DNA of 60,326 bases from Paenibacillus sp. J5C2022 (GTDB lineage Bacteria > Bacillota > Bacilli > Paenibacillales > Paenibacillaceae): positions 1-60,326 of the forward strand of contig NZ_JAOQJC010000047.1 in assembly GCF_025567625.1 (NCBI RefSeq), given 5' to 3'. This document shows positions 34,899 to 43,887 of this stretch, one piece after another. Numbering within the stretch: the first letter of the stretch is position 1; every line of letters starts with the position of its first letter. The notes below the pieces were generated by a model. It was not told the DNA's origin. It ran no database searches and saw only the letters and a list, made by a program, of their open reading frames with translations. The translations under genes were made by a program, and so were the position numbers.

Positions 34899-37829
34899 TC
34901 AGTTCGTAAGCGGAAGATTGAATTCTTTCCGTTTGATCGTAATTTCTTCATTGATGGCGCGCACGTACAAGTCTATCGTCTCCCTCGCATCGTCGCCGCC
35001 GATGACAACGCGGCGGAATGCATTGTCCAGATGTCGGCCGGTAAAGTATCCGCCGGGAACTTCCGGGATACCTCTTACCCAGCGCCACTGCTCCTTCAGC
35101 ACGTTCAGATCGGCTACCGGCCACGGCAGCTGCTCCAGCGCTTCCACATGGGCTGCGGGATATCGTCCCGCCGGTCCCAGGAGTCCTTCCATCTCGCGTC
35201 CGAATGCAATCTGCGCGTCCTTGTCCGTCCACCACTTCAGGAACTCCCATGCCGCCTCCTTGTCTTCCGTCTGCTGGAACATAATCGCTCCGAAGCCTCT
35301 GCTGGACACTTCTCTTCTTATCTCACCTTCCGCCGTTCTGACACCCGGCACTGGAGCGAATCCCCATAATCCCCTGATTTCCGGCGCGCTGACGCTCAGA
35401 TGATTGTACGTGTCGTATTCCGCAATGCCGATCGGCATTTCTCCTGTACGAAACCGGTTAGGGAAGTCGAACATAATCGGCAGCTTATAGTTGACATAGA
35501 GCTCCGTCCACTTCCTGAACGCCTGCACGGACGGTTCGGCATCAATCGCGCTGGCCATGCCGCCTTCCCGATACAATTCACCGTCATGCTGATACAGCAG
35601 CATCGCGAATGCGGGATTGGGCGGCAGCTGTTGAGTGACACCGGTACCCGCCGACGATACCGTCTGCTGCGGCAAGCCGAACTCCAGGTTGTTCTTCTGC
35701 AGATGCGGGATCATAGCATACACATCGTCCCATGTCTGCGGCACTTCCAGCCCCAGCTCGTTCAGAATATCCTTGCGGTAGAAGAGCACCGGGAATATTT
35801 GTTGCTCCGGAAGCGCGAACACACCTTCATTGTAGCGGTAGGGCACTACAGCACTTTCATGGAAGCGCTGCGACACTTCCTCGAAGTCCGGGAATGCGCT
35901 CAAGTCATAAAGCGCGCTTCGCATCGCGAAATTGACCGGCACATCGTTGCCGACCTGTATCGCCACATCCGGTCCTTGCCCGGCCAAGGTGGCAGCCAGC
36001 AGCACATCCGCGGATACGAGCCGCAGATTGACTGGCACTCCGGATTTCACTGTAAAATCGTTGTCGATCATTCTTTTCACAATCTGAGCCTGGTCCCGTC
36101 CTGTCGTGACCCACACTGCAATCGGCTTCTGCGCATCTTCGTGCACTTGCCCGATGCTGTCATAGTCTTCGATGAATGAAGCGCCGAACGCAGACAGCTC
36201 ATGTACAGCCTTCTGCCACCAGGACGCTTTCGCCTTGGGCAGCTTGCTGTCGGGGGAAGATGCAATCAGGTAGTCGATCGACAGCGGCTGCTCCTTCACT
36301 TGCAATATCCAGGTGCTGACAGCGCCGACATTCGTCTTGAACCGCTCCAGTCTCGACGGAACGCTGTCCGGCTCCTTCGCCATGTCGCTTAATTGGTAGG
36401 ATATCGTCCGCAGGATAGCCGTCCGGTCCGTCGTCTTGCCGCTATATCCTTCCATCATGTCAGCCAAGGAGGCAAGCACAGCGCTTTGCCGCTCCATTAT
36501 GCCCGGCATCTCCGGCAGCCTCTCATCCAGCTGATAGTCCCGGAAAGGGTCCGGCACGGTGCCGGTAAAGCTGATGATCGTCCGGTACAGCTCGTTCAGC
36601 GCAAGAACGCTCGATTCGGCAGTCCGGAGCACAGGAGCCATCTCTCCAAGCGTCACTTCCAGCCTGATCGCATGCTTGCCCTTCGTGAAGTGGAACAGAT
36701 AAGGCTCTCCATCATCCTCATTGCGCAATATATGCATGCCCCAATCCGGGCCGTAAGGGAAGGACACTCGCTCCATCTCGCGGAATGGCGTCTTGCCGTC
36801 AATCGTCAGCGCTCTGGTAGAGGTCAAGCCGCGCGCATAAGATTGCTTGGCCTTGAAAGCCAGCTGATACAAGCCGTCCTCCGGAATATCGATCTCCCAC
36901 TCCATCCATTGTCCCGGCATTCTCCAGTTATTTCCGCCTATTGCATTTAATCTGATTTTGGATACATGATACGGCTCTGAAGTTGGCGAGCGCTCCATAA
37001 TGGGGTACAAGGTAGGACTGGATTTCCACTCAGCATCCTCGCCTTGCTTTTTGATCACAATTGAGCGATCTACCACCTTTAAGTCCTGCTGCTCATATAT
37101 GTTCAATTGATCCTTATAATCAATAGTGCTTTCAGACTGATGCAGCGTAAGCGATTCAATGACAACCGGCTCACGCAGTGAAGCCAGAGAGAGTGTATTG
37201 CCGCCCTTGTGAAAATAAAATAAGTAAGGCTCCTCGTAGTATCCCGTCATATCCCTCAACTGCACATCTTGCCAGCCGGACTCCTCTGCTTGCACAGGCC
37301 TGATATCATTCCCTCGCTCATCCCGCTGAATGCCAGCACCCGCGTTTTTCCATCGGCGCTGCAAATAAATACTGCCGGATTCCGCGAAGGGAAGCTCCCC
37401 GTTAATGTATAAGGCTCTTTCGATATCCGTATTTTTGCCAGGCACATTGTAGTAGCGAACGCTAATATAATATAACCCCGCTTCCGGCACATCGAACGCC
37501 CACGTCATCATGCCCGTCTCATCCGTAAGCAAGGCTCCGTCTTCTGCGGCATTGCTGTCTCGATACAGCCCGGGCTTCATTCCGTCTGCTCTCTCATAGC
37601 TTGTTGCTCGTACGACAATCGTTTCATCCGGCATCGGCTTGTCTTGATGCTGCAGCCTGTACTGCTCATATCCGTTCTCCCTAAGCGTAAGCCCCGTCAG
37701 CTCCGAGACTTGGTCGCGATCGACCATCCCTTTGGCGGAGGAATGCGGTGCGCTCGCTTGAGTCGCCATCAATATAGCTGCAGTGCACAGCATGGCTATC
37801 CATCTGTATTTGAATAAACGTTGTCGCAA
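34899..37829 (-). CDS. Extracellular sugar-binding protein with N-terminal beta-sandwich modules
   Basis: 976 residues, more than twice the usual size of a solute-binding protein. A signal peptide (about 1-32) lacks a convincing lipobox: Cys15 is preceded by AML. Two beta-rich modules follow (about 70-235, with MMTWAFDVPEAGLYYISVRY; and about 290-400, with WMEWEIDIPEDGLYQLAFKA). The repeated wording shows they are related and resemble carbohydrate-binding sandwiches. After a helical linker (about 405-540), the C-terminal SBP_bac_8-type domain (about 565-960) includes AGQGPDVAIQVGNDVPVNFA and GVFALPEQQIFPVLFYRKDI. Start TTG 37829 has AAGGGGG upstream. Anchoring may be through the modules binding polymer. 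Confidence 0.87.
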   Translation of the reverse strand: MRQRLFKYRWIAMLCTAAILMATQASAPHSSAKGMVDRDQVSELTGLTLRENGYEQYRLQHQDKPMPDETIVVRATSYERADGMKPGLYRDSNAAEDGALLTDETGMMTWAFDVPEAGLYYISVRYYNVPGKNTDIERALYINGELPFAESGSIYLQRRWKNAGAGIQRDERGNDIRPVQAEESGWQDVQLRDMTGYYEEPYLFYFHKGGNTLSLASLREPVVIESLTLHQSESTIDYKDQLNIYEQQDLKVVDRSIVIKKQGEDAEWKSSPTLYPIMERSPTSEPYHVSKIRLNAIGGNNWRMPGQWMEWEIDIPEDGLYQLAFKAKQSYARGLTSTRALTIDGKTPFREMERVSFPYGPDWGMHILRNEDDGEPYLFHFTKGKHAIRLEVTLGEMAPVLRTAESSVLALNELYRTIISFTGTVPDPFRDYQLDERLPEMPGIMERQSAVLASLADMMEGYSGKTTDRTAILRTISYQLSDMAKEPDSVPSRLERFKTNVGAVSTWILQVKEQPLSIDYLIASSPDSKLPKAKASWWQKAVHELSAFGASFIEDYDSIGQVHEDAQKPIAVWVTTGRDQAQIVKRMIDNDFTVKSGVPVNLRLVSADVLLAATLAGQGPDVAIQVGNDVPVNFAMRSALYDLSAFPDFEEVSQRFHESAVVPYRYNEGVFALPEQQIFPVLFYRKDILNELGLEVPQTWDDVYAMIPHLQKNNLEFGLPQQTVSSAGTGVTQQLPPNPAFAMLLYQHDGELYREGGMASAIDAEPSVQAFRKWTELYVNYKLPIMFDFPNRFRTGEMPIGIAEYDTYNHLSVSAPEIRGLWGFAPVPGVRTAEGEIRREVSSRGFGAIMFQQTEDKEAAWEFLKWWTDKDAQIAFGREMEGLLGPAGRYPAAHVEALEQLPWPVADLNVLKEQWRWVRGIPEVPGGYFTGRHLDNAFRRVVIGGDDARETIDLYVRAINEEITIKRKEFNLPLTN

Positions 37830-37855
37830 GGCGCAGGTCCCCCTTTACTCATGAA

Positions 37856-37885
37856 TGCCACCGCCGCTGACAAGCGGCAGTGGCA
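37856..37885 (-). other. Intercistronic stem-loop after the first binding-protein gene
   Basis: 13-bp stem TGCCACCGCCGCT/AGCGGCAGTGGCA (one wobble) with a 4-base loop and no U-run. Such loops often protect the upstream binding-protein mRNA and keep it more abundant than the rest of the operon. Confidence 0.65.
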
Positions 37886-37906
37886 CCAACAGAGCAGCAT
37901 TTCTTC

Positions 37907-39313
37907 TTACTTCATCACTTGATTCATAGCAGCTTCGAACTGCGGCTTAATCTTCTCAATCGCCGTAGCCGGCGTTTCCTTGCCATCTTTCATATTGTTG
38001 AATGCGCCTTCAATGATTTTTTCCGCTTCCGGATAAGCATAGTAGCTGATATAAGTAATTTTGTTGCCCATTTGCTTGATCGTGTCGATGATTTCAGGTG
38101 AAGGATAAGTATTCTCCATGCTTTCGTCGATCAGCGCTTGAATTTCAGGATACTGCGATCTCCACAATGAGATTTCATCAAGAATTTTTGCAGCCGCTTC
38201 CGCATTTTTGGACATCTTGGCTATCGCCCACATATTTCCGAATGGCGTGTTCGTGCCGTAATCATCCGCTTTTGGACCTCTTGGCCAAAATACGAAGCCT
38301 AACTCATCGGTCATGTTTTCTTTATAGTTGCCGATCTCCCATGTGAATGCGGTTACCATAGCCGTCTTGCCTTTAATGAACTGCTGGTTATGGTCCTCGC
38401 CGCTTACGTCGATCACTTTGTGCGTATTGTACAGATCATAATAAGCTTGCGAGGCTTCCATCGCATTCGGGCTGTCCAGGGAGAACTTGTAAGAGCCGTC
38501 TTCCGCTACATCGACTGCCCCATTGTTGGAATAAATATATTGATGGAATATCTCTTTCGGATTGCCCGCGATGCCGTATACGTCAACCTTGCCGTCTCCA
38601 TCTGTATCTTTTGTAGCCGCTTTGGCGATTTCAAGGAATTTGTCCCACGTCCATTCACCGCTTTGCTGAAGCGCGTATGGGTCTTCCAGTCCCATGCTTT
38701 GGAACAACGTTTTGTTATACCACAGGCCGAATGGCGACGGACCGCCATCTACAAGACCGTATTGCTTGCCGTTGTAAGCCCCGCCTTCAAGCATCCACTT
38801 GGGCATTTTCTCCGAATCGATCTTCAGCAGATCGTCCAGTTCGGCAACGAATCCGTCGTTGACCAGCTTGGGGAACATCCAGAACAGCTCCAGCCGCACG
38901 ATATCCGCGAACGGCTCTCCGCCTAGCGAAGTTGTCGTGAATTGCTCCACCATTTGACCGTAATCGACCTTTACATACTCAATTTTCGCATTATATTTTT
39001 TTTCCGCTTTTTCAATCAATTCAATTTGCAGCTCGTCAATAAGCGAGCGCTCCTCTTCCTTCACAGCCCGAGGGTCGGCATCCCACCATGCGCCAATCTT
39101 GATCGTCTGACCGCCAAGGTCAATCTTCTCCTCGACCGCCCCGTCATCCGGCTTTTCCTCCGTAGTCTCCGGAGCAGGCGTAGCAGTTTCCTTTACAGTC
39201 TCCTTGCCTGGAGCCTCCTCTTGCCCGTTATTCCCGGAACAACCTGCCATAACCAATACAAGTGCAAGAACAAGCAGAAGAACAATCCCTTTAGACAGCG
39301 TCCATTTTTGCAT
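37907..39313 (-). CDS. Sugar ABC transporter substrate-binding lipoprotein
   Basis: 468 residues. A lipoprotein signal ends in VMAGC (Cys25), followed by an acidic Thr/Glu/Pro linker (about 30-65). The mature domain is of the SBP_bac_1/8 type (TIKIGAWWDADPRAV; GEPFADIVRLELFWMFPKLV; FGLWYNKTLFQSMG), binding an oligosaccharide outside the membrane. It is the first gene of the nine-gene operon. Its own ribosome site, AAAGGGG, and the hairpin after it suggest higher expression. Two binding proteins with two permease pairs in one operon imply two related substrates, or one substrate captured in two ways. Confidence 0.94.
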   Translation of the reverse strand: MQKWTLSKGIVLLLVLALVLVMAGCSGNNGQEEAPGKETVKETATPAPETTEEKPDDGAVEEKIDLGGQTIKIGAWWDADPRAVKEEERSLIDELQIELIEKAEKKYNAKIEYVKVDYGQMVEQFTTTSLGGEPFADIVRLELFWMFPKLVNDGFVAELDDLLKIDSEKMPKWMLEGGAYNGKQYGLVDGGPSPFGLWYNKTLFQSMGLEDPYALQQSGEWTWDKFLEIAKAATKDTDGDGKVDVYGIAGNPKEIFHQYIYSNNGAVDVAEDGSYKFSLDSPNAMEASQAYYDLYNTHKVIDVSGEDHNQQFIKGKTAMVTAFTWEIGNYKENMTDELGFVFWPRGPKADDYGTNTPFGNMWAIAKMSKNAEAAAKILDEISLWRSQYPEIQALIDESMENTYPSPEIIDTIKQMGNKITYISYYAYPEAEKIIEGAFNNMKDGKETPATAIEKIKPQFEAAMNQVMK

Positions 39314-39391
39314 ACGATTACCCCTTTATCGATTAATTTGCAAACACATGTCCAATCATGCCGTTAACGATCGCCCCGCTCTCCCCTCCTT

Positions 39392-39405
39392 TTTAAGCGC
39401 TTACA
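39392..39405 (-). promoter_or_regulatory. Cre-like site before the glycan operon
   Basis: On the minus strand the word is TGTAAGCGCTTAAA, 13 of 14 matches to the cre consensus, identical to the right half of the pair at 7146-7159. It is followed by GGAGGGG and lies about 80 bp before the first start codon, so it is likely within the leader and would act as a CcpA roadblock. Confidence 0.6.
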
Positions 39406-39465
39406 TTCACTTTGAAAAAATGACTTAGCAAACCTTGTTTTTCGTTCAAGCAGCAACTTCCACTT

Positions 39466-39477
39466 AATTTGATATAC
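39466..39477. promoter_or_regulatory. Candidate operator shared with the neighbouring regulator gene
   Basis: AATTTGATATAC here recurs exactly, inverted, at 40955-40966 just upstream of the GntR/LacI regulator gene. The two places are the promoter regions of the operon and of its nearest regulator. The surroundings are very AT-rich, so chance is possible. The rest of 39314-39782 is AT-rich promoter sequence plus a terminator. Confidence 0.35.
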
Positions 39478-39702
39478 CATAAAGTCCACTAAGTGATTTT
39501 TATTATATTCATTGAGGGATCATTTGTAAATATGTTGTTATGTTTTTTATGATTAATTCTAATATTTAATATACTAAATAATTAACCTGTGACATAATTC
39601 AACTTGCCAGTTGCACACTTTCCCGCCTCTAACCGAGGCCGCATCGCTTGCTGCTGCCCATTCGTATGCTTGGACATCGTACCGCTATTGCGGCCAAGCA
39701 AA

Positions 39703-39747
39703 AAAAATCCCCTTGAGCTATTGATTCAATAGCTCAAGGGGATTTTT
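39703..39747. terminator. Terminator of the upstream GntR/LacI regulator gene
   Basis: Perfect long stem AAAAATCCCCTTGAGCTATTGA with its complement, flanked by A-run and T-run and so able to act in both directions. It ends the minus-strand regulator gene and isolates the operon promoter. Confidence 0.92.
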
Positions 39748-39782
39748 CCCGCCTTTCTTGGAACTCCAATTGCGTTCGCCGC

Positions 39783-40895
39783 CTAAGAAGCGGGACCTGT
39801 CGATTCCCGTTCAATCCATGCAACATCAATTTTTTCCCTCCGTTGCTGCTGGGAGAAGCCCTGCTCAATTTGCTCCAGAATAATGGAAGCCGCCATGCTT
39901 CCAATCTGGCAAAAGTTCTGTTCGACTGTCGTAACAGGACGCTCTACACTTCGAGAAATCTCGTGATTGTCAAAACCGACGATGGATAACTGTTCGGGAA
40001 CCTTCACCCCCAGCTCCAATGCTGCCCAAAGCAGTTCGACTGCAATATGATCATGCTCGGCTTGAATAGCTGTCACGCCCAGCTCGTGCAACTGTTCGAT
40101 CATGGCCTTGTAATAGGTTCTGCTTTCCTTCTGATCGAACTTGTCATAGAAGTCGGTTATAATCAGGTCCGTATTAATGGCCAGGTCCGCCTCGCGCAGC
40201 GCGGCGCAATATCCGTAGAAGCGGTCTCTGACGGAGCTGCGGTACTCGATACCGATGCTGGAGACGAAGGCGATACGGCTGTGCCCTCGTTTAATGAGCT
40301 CCGTACAGATCATATATCCGCCCTTGTAATTGTCCGACACGACACTGCTTACCGGGACGTTGTCGTAATATTGGTCAATCGTAACGACGGGATATTGGTT
40401 CATATAATGCGAGTACAGGACTTCAATATTTCTTTGCGTGCTTACCGGATAGAGGATAATGCCCGCTATTTCCCTGCGCGGCAAAGAAGTAAGAAATTCC
40501 TTCTCCTTCTTGTAATTCCAGTTGCTCGTGTGAATCGTCAAGTAGTAGCCCTTGGAATCGAGATAATCCGCCGCTCCTTGTATATAGCCCAGCAAGCCGC
40601 TTGAATCCACGTACGGCAGCACCATGGCGACCATCTTGCCAATATCGTACGCTTCCGTCTGCTTTTGCTGTCCTCTTTTCTTAACGTAGCTTCCGCTGCC
40701 TCTCCTTCTGAATATATAACCGTCCCGTTCCAGCTCCAGCAATGCGCGCTTGGACGTGATGATACTGACGCCATACGAATCGGCCAGCATCGCTTCCGTC
40801 GGCAGTTGCTGGTCTTCTTTCAGCTCTCCCGATTCTATTTTTTGCAGAAGCTCCTCGTATATTTTTCTGTAAAGCGGTCTCTTGCCCCTGTCCAC
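39783..40895 (-). CDS. GntR/LacI chimeric transcriptional regulator (upstream paralogue)
   Basis: 370 residues from GTG 40895, chosen for AGGTG five bases upstream. An ATG at 40946 has no ribosome site and would lie at or before the likely TATACT promoter element near 40957. The GntR winged helix (about 1-72) includes LYRKIYEELLQKIESGEL and GVSIITSKRALLELERDGYI. The sugar-binding domain includes GGYMICTELIKRGHSRIAFV and EQLSIVGFDNHEISRSV, ending in DVAWIERESTG. It closely parallels the regulator at 25389-26501 along its whole length. It reads towards the operon promoter on the same strand, with a terminator between. Confidence 0.92.
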   Translation of the reverse strand: MDRGKRPLYRKIYEELLQKIESGELKEDQQLPTEAMLADSYGVSIITSKRALLELERDGYIFRRRGSGSYVKKRGQQKQTEAYDIGKMVAMVLPYVDSSGLLGYIQGAADYLDSKGYYLTIHTSNWNYKKEKEFLTSLPRREIAGIILYPVSTQRNIEVLYSHYMNQYPVVTIDQYYDNVPVSSVVSDNYKGGYMICTELIKRGHSRIAFVSSIGIEYRSSVRDRFYGYCAALREADLAINTDLIITDFYDKFDQKESRTYYKAMIEQLHELGVTAIQAEHDHIAVELLWAALELGVKVPEQLSIVGFDNHEISRSVERPVTTVEQNFCQIGSMAASIILEQIEQGFSQQQRREKIDVAWIERESTGPAS

Positions 40896-40997
40896 GCCTT
40901 CACCTGACCTTTCCGTTTCCCTGCCGTCAAGCGCAAGCTTGATCATTCAATAAAGTATATCAAATTTAATTATATATTAACAGTTTCGTGTGAAAAG

Positions 40998-41633
40998 TTA
41001 TACGATTTCGATTGTACAGCTCCCCAGCTCTTGCTCTCCCCAGAGCAATTGAAGCTTATCGCCATCCGCCAAAGCTGCCACTCCTGCCGGAGTTCCCGTG
41101 AACAACAAGTCCCCTTCTCCAAGCCCGTAATGAGTACCGACATAATGAATAAGCTCCGCTACGGGAAAGAGCATATCGCGAACGCAGCCTTGCTGAGCCG
41201 CAAGGCCGTTGCGATAAAGCGTGAAGGTGTGCTCCTGCAGTTCCTTCTCGCCGGGATACGGCAACCATTGGCCCAGCGGTGCCGATTGTTGGAAGCCCTT
41301 GGCCGGCAGCCACGGCTGGCCTTTCGCTTTCAGCTTCGACTGCACATCCCGCAAAGTCAGATCGAGCCCCAGCGTCATTCCCTCTATGCAAGCATGGGGG
41401 TCGGTTCCCGGCTCATAAGCCCGGCCCATCCGAAGCACGACTTCCAATTCGAAGTGCACCTCGCCTTGCTTGCCGGGAATGCGAATAACTCCGCCGGACA
41501 TTGCCGATGCCGCATGAGAAGGCTTCATGAACACAAGCGGTTCATTCGGAACCACATTGCCCAGCTCCAGCGCATGCAGGCGATAATTGCGTCCGATACA
41601 GTAAATATTTCGAATCTTGCTCCAATTGTCCAT
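40998..41633 (-). CDS. Fumarylacetoacetate hydrolase family protein
   Basis: 211 residues, the short single-domain form. FAH features are NIYCIGRNYRLHALELG at the start, PLVFMKPSHA, the metal-binding EVHFELEVVLRMG, and the closing GDLLFTGTPAGVAAL. Relatives act as acylpyruvate hydrolases, oxaloacetate decarboxylases or sugar-acid pathway enzymes; the substrate cannot be set from sequence. It lies 47 bp after the ABC-F gene on the same strand. The nearby KDPG-type aldolase makes a sugar-acid role plausible but unproven. Confidence 0.87.
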   Translation of the reverse strand: MDNWSKIRNIYCIGRNYRLHALELGNVVPNEPLVFMKPSHAASAMSGGVIRIPGKQGEVHFELEVVLRMGRAYEPGTDPHACIEGMTLGLDLTLRDVQSKLKAKGQPWLPAKGFQQSAPLGQWLPYPGEKELQEHTFTLYRNGLAAQQGCVRDMLFPVAELIHYVGTHYGLGEGDLLFTGTPAGVAALADGDKLQLLWGEQELGSCTIEIV

Positions 41634-41680
41634 GTTCGCTTACCTGCCTTCATGAATGTAGTTGACTGGCCGTAAGGCCA

Positions 41681-43642
41681 TTAGCTCTTCTTCTGCTCGG
41701 CGATGCGCTCAGCCAGCTCGCTTAGCTCCGCCCAGCGGTCCATCAGCCCCTCGAGCTTCTCATTAAGTTGTTGCTGTTCTTCCGCCAGCTCCTGAAGCCG
41801 CATCGCATCGCTCGCCGCCGCCTCCATCCCTTGCTCGACAGCTTCCAGCTCCGCTTCCGCCGAAGCGATCCAATCTTCAATCTGCTCGTAATCCCGCTGT
41901 TCCTTATAAGACATGCGAAGCGTCTTCTCGCTTCCCCGGGACTTCCCTCCATCCTGCACCGCGTTCGGAACGGCTGCGTCAGCCTTGGACCTCGCTGCAT
42001 TTCCATTGCCTCCCGCCGCATCCAAGCCGCTCTCTCCCTTCTGCCGCTTGTCCGCGTATGCTACATAATCGGAATAGTTCCCCGTGTGCACCGTCAGCTC
42101 CGGACTTCCCTCGAACGCAATAATTTTGTCCACCGTTCGGTCCAGGAAGTAGCGGTCATGGGAGACCACGAACACAACGCCGGGGAAATCATCCAGGTAA
42201 TCTTCCAGAATGGTCAGCGTCGCAATATCCAGATCGTTCGTCGGCTCGTCCAGCAACAGAACGTTGGGCGCATCCATCAGTACCCGCAGCAGCTGCAGCC
42301 GGCGCTTCTCGCCGCCCGACAGCTTGGCGATCGGCGACCATTGCATGACGGGAGGGAACAGGAAGCGCTCCAGCATCTGCCCGGCCGAGATCGTCGTCCC
42401 GTCGGCCGTCTTCACTTGCTCTGCGCTTTCCCGAATATATTCGATGACCCGCAGCGACTCGTCCATCTCTTCGCGTTCTTGCGAGAACCAGCCCAGCTTC
42501 ACCGTTGGACCAAGCTCGACATCGCCTTCCTTCGGCTCCAGCTTGCTCCCGATCAGCTTCAGCAGCGTCGACTTGCCGCTTCCGTTGCGTCCCACGATGC
42601 CTACCCTGTCTTCGGGAACCGCGATATAGCTGAAATCCGAGAAGAGCGCTCTATCGCCGAAGCTCATCGACACATCATGAAGCTCCACGATTTTCCTGCC
42701 TAACCGCGACGATGCGACGGATAGCTCCAGCTTGCCGCTGCCCGCCTTCGGGCCTGCCTCCTTCAGAGCTTCATAGCGTTCAATCCGCGCCTTCTGCTTC
42801 GTCGTACGCGCCTTGGCGCCGCGGGATATCCATGCCAGCTCTTGGCGCAGCAGGTTTTGCCGCTTCGACTCGGAAGCCGCTTCCCGCTCCTCGCGCTCCA
42901 GCTTCAGCTCCAGGAAGCGGCTGTAATTCGCTTCATAGAAATAAGCGCTCCCCCGGTCCAGCTCAATAACCCGATTGCTGACGCGATCCAGGAAGTAGCG
43001 GTCGTGCGTAATCATGAGCAGCGCTCCGGATCGCTTCTGCAGCATGCCCTCCAGCCAAGCGACCGACTCATTGTCGATATGGTTCGTCGGCTCGTCCAAT
43101 ATTAGAATATCCGACGGCAGCAGCAACGCCGCCGCCATCGCCACCCGCTTGCGCTGACCGCCCGACATCGTCTCCACCCGAGCATAGTAATCCGTAATAC
43201 CCAGCTTCGACAGCGCTGTCTTCGCTTCGCTTTCCAGCTGCCATGCGTCCAGCTCATCCATCTTCGCATTGGCCGCAATCAGCTTCTGCTGCAGCGATTC
43301 GTCGCCAGGATTCAGCTCCAGCGCCTCCATAGCCGCCGCATAGGCCTGCACAGCGCGCAGCTGGGGGGAATCTCCGCCAAGCACATGCTCCAGAGCCGAT
43401 TCGCCGTCCTGGAATTGCGGATCTTGCGAGAGCATGCGGACGACGACCCGATTGCCTGTCGACACGGCTCCGGAATCCGGCGGCTCGATGCCCGCAATCA
43501 CCTTCAGGAAGGTGGACTTGCCCGTGCCGTTCACGCCGATAATGCCGATCTTGTCGCCTTCCTCCACACCGAACGTCACATCTTGGAACAATACCTTCTC
43601 GCCATAGCTCTTCGAAATATGTTCAACCGATAATAAATGCAT
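41681..43642 (-). CDS. ABC-F ATPase, Uup/YfmR type
   Basis: 653 residues with two ATP-binding cassettes and no membrane part, so it acts on the ribosome. The first has Walker A GVNGTGKST, signature MSGGQRKR and Walker B LILDEPTNH. The second has GRNGSGKST, LSGGEKRR and LLLDEPTND. The linker is short and basic (GAKARTTKQKARIERYEAL). A C-terminal coiled coil (about 570-653, EDWIASAEAELEAVEQGMEA) is the Uup-type tail that binds nucleic acid. This layout fits translation factors that rescue stalled elongation rather than antibiotic-resistance members. Confidence 0.92.
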   Translation of the reverse strand: MHLLSVEHISKSYGEKVLFQDVTFGVEEGDKIGIIGVNGTGKSTFLKVIAGIEPPDSGAVSTGNRVVVRMLSQDPQFQDGESALEHVLGGDSPQLRAVQAYAAAMEALELNPGDESLQQKLIAANAKMDELDAWQLESEAKTALSKLGITDYYARVETMSGGQRKRVAMAAALLLPSDILILDEPTNHIDNESVAWLEGMLQKRSGALLMITHDRYFLDRVSNRVIELDRGSAYFYEANYSRFLELKLEREEREAASESKRQNLLRQELAWISRGAKARTTKQKARIERYEALKEAGPKAGSGKLELSVASSRLGRKIVELHDVSMSFGDRALFSDFSYIAVPEDRVGIVGRNGSGKSTLLKLIGSKLEPKEGDVELGPTVKLGWFSQEREEMDESLRVIEYIRESAEQVKTADGTTISAGQMLERFLFPPVMQWSPIAKLSGGEKRRLQLLRVLMDAPNVLLLDEPTNDLDIATLTILEDYLDDFPGVVFVVSHDRYFLDRTVDKIIAFEGSPELTVHTGNYSDYVAYADKRQKGESGLDAAGGNGNAARSKADAAVPNAVQDGGKSRGSEKTLRMSYKEQRDYEQIEDWIASAEAELEAVEQGMEAAASDAMRLQELAEEQQQLNEKLEGLMDRWAELSELAERIAEQKKS

Positions 43643-43791
43643 ATCGCAAACCTACTTTATCCATATAGTGGTGCCGCCTGCGAGGCAGCTACATTAACAT
43701 GATAGCACACAGCCTGATCAGACGCATGCCCGTTGAGTGCTCCTGCAACTGCTGTCGTAGCCATCTCCCAGGCGCACTGGTGAAAACAAGC

Positions 43792-43818
43792 AGGCCCATG
43801 CGCGAATGGCATGGGCCT
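43792..43818 (-). terminator. Terminator of fumC
   Basis: Stem AGGCCCATG/CATGGGCCT with a 9-base loop, followed on the minus strand by GCTTGTTTT. Confidence 0.6.
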
Positions 43819-43887
43819 CTTGCAGATTCGGGCTTGCGGGGCACCGCAACCGATCAGCATCTTCTCTATCTCTTTCTTGTATCGCGA

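Noticed and set aside
34899..37829. Lipoprotein call for the large binding protein
   Set aside because: Cys15 is preceded by AML, which does not fit the usual Leu-Ala/Ser-Gly/Ala lipobox.
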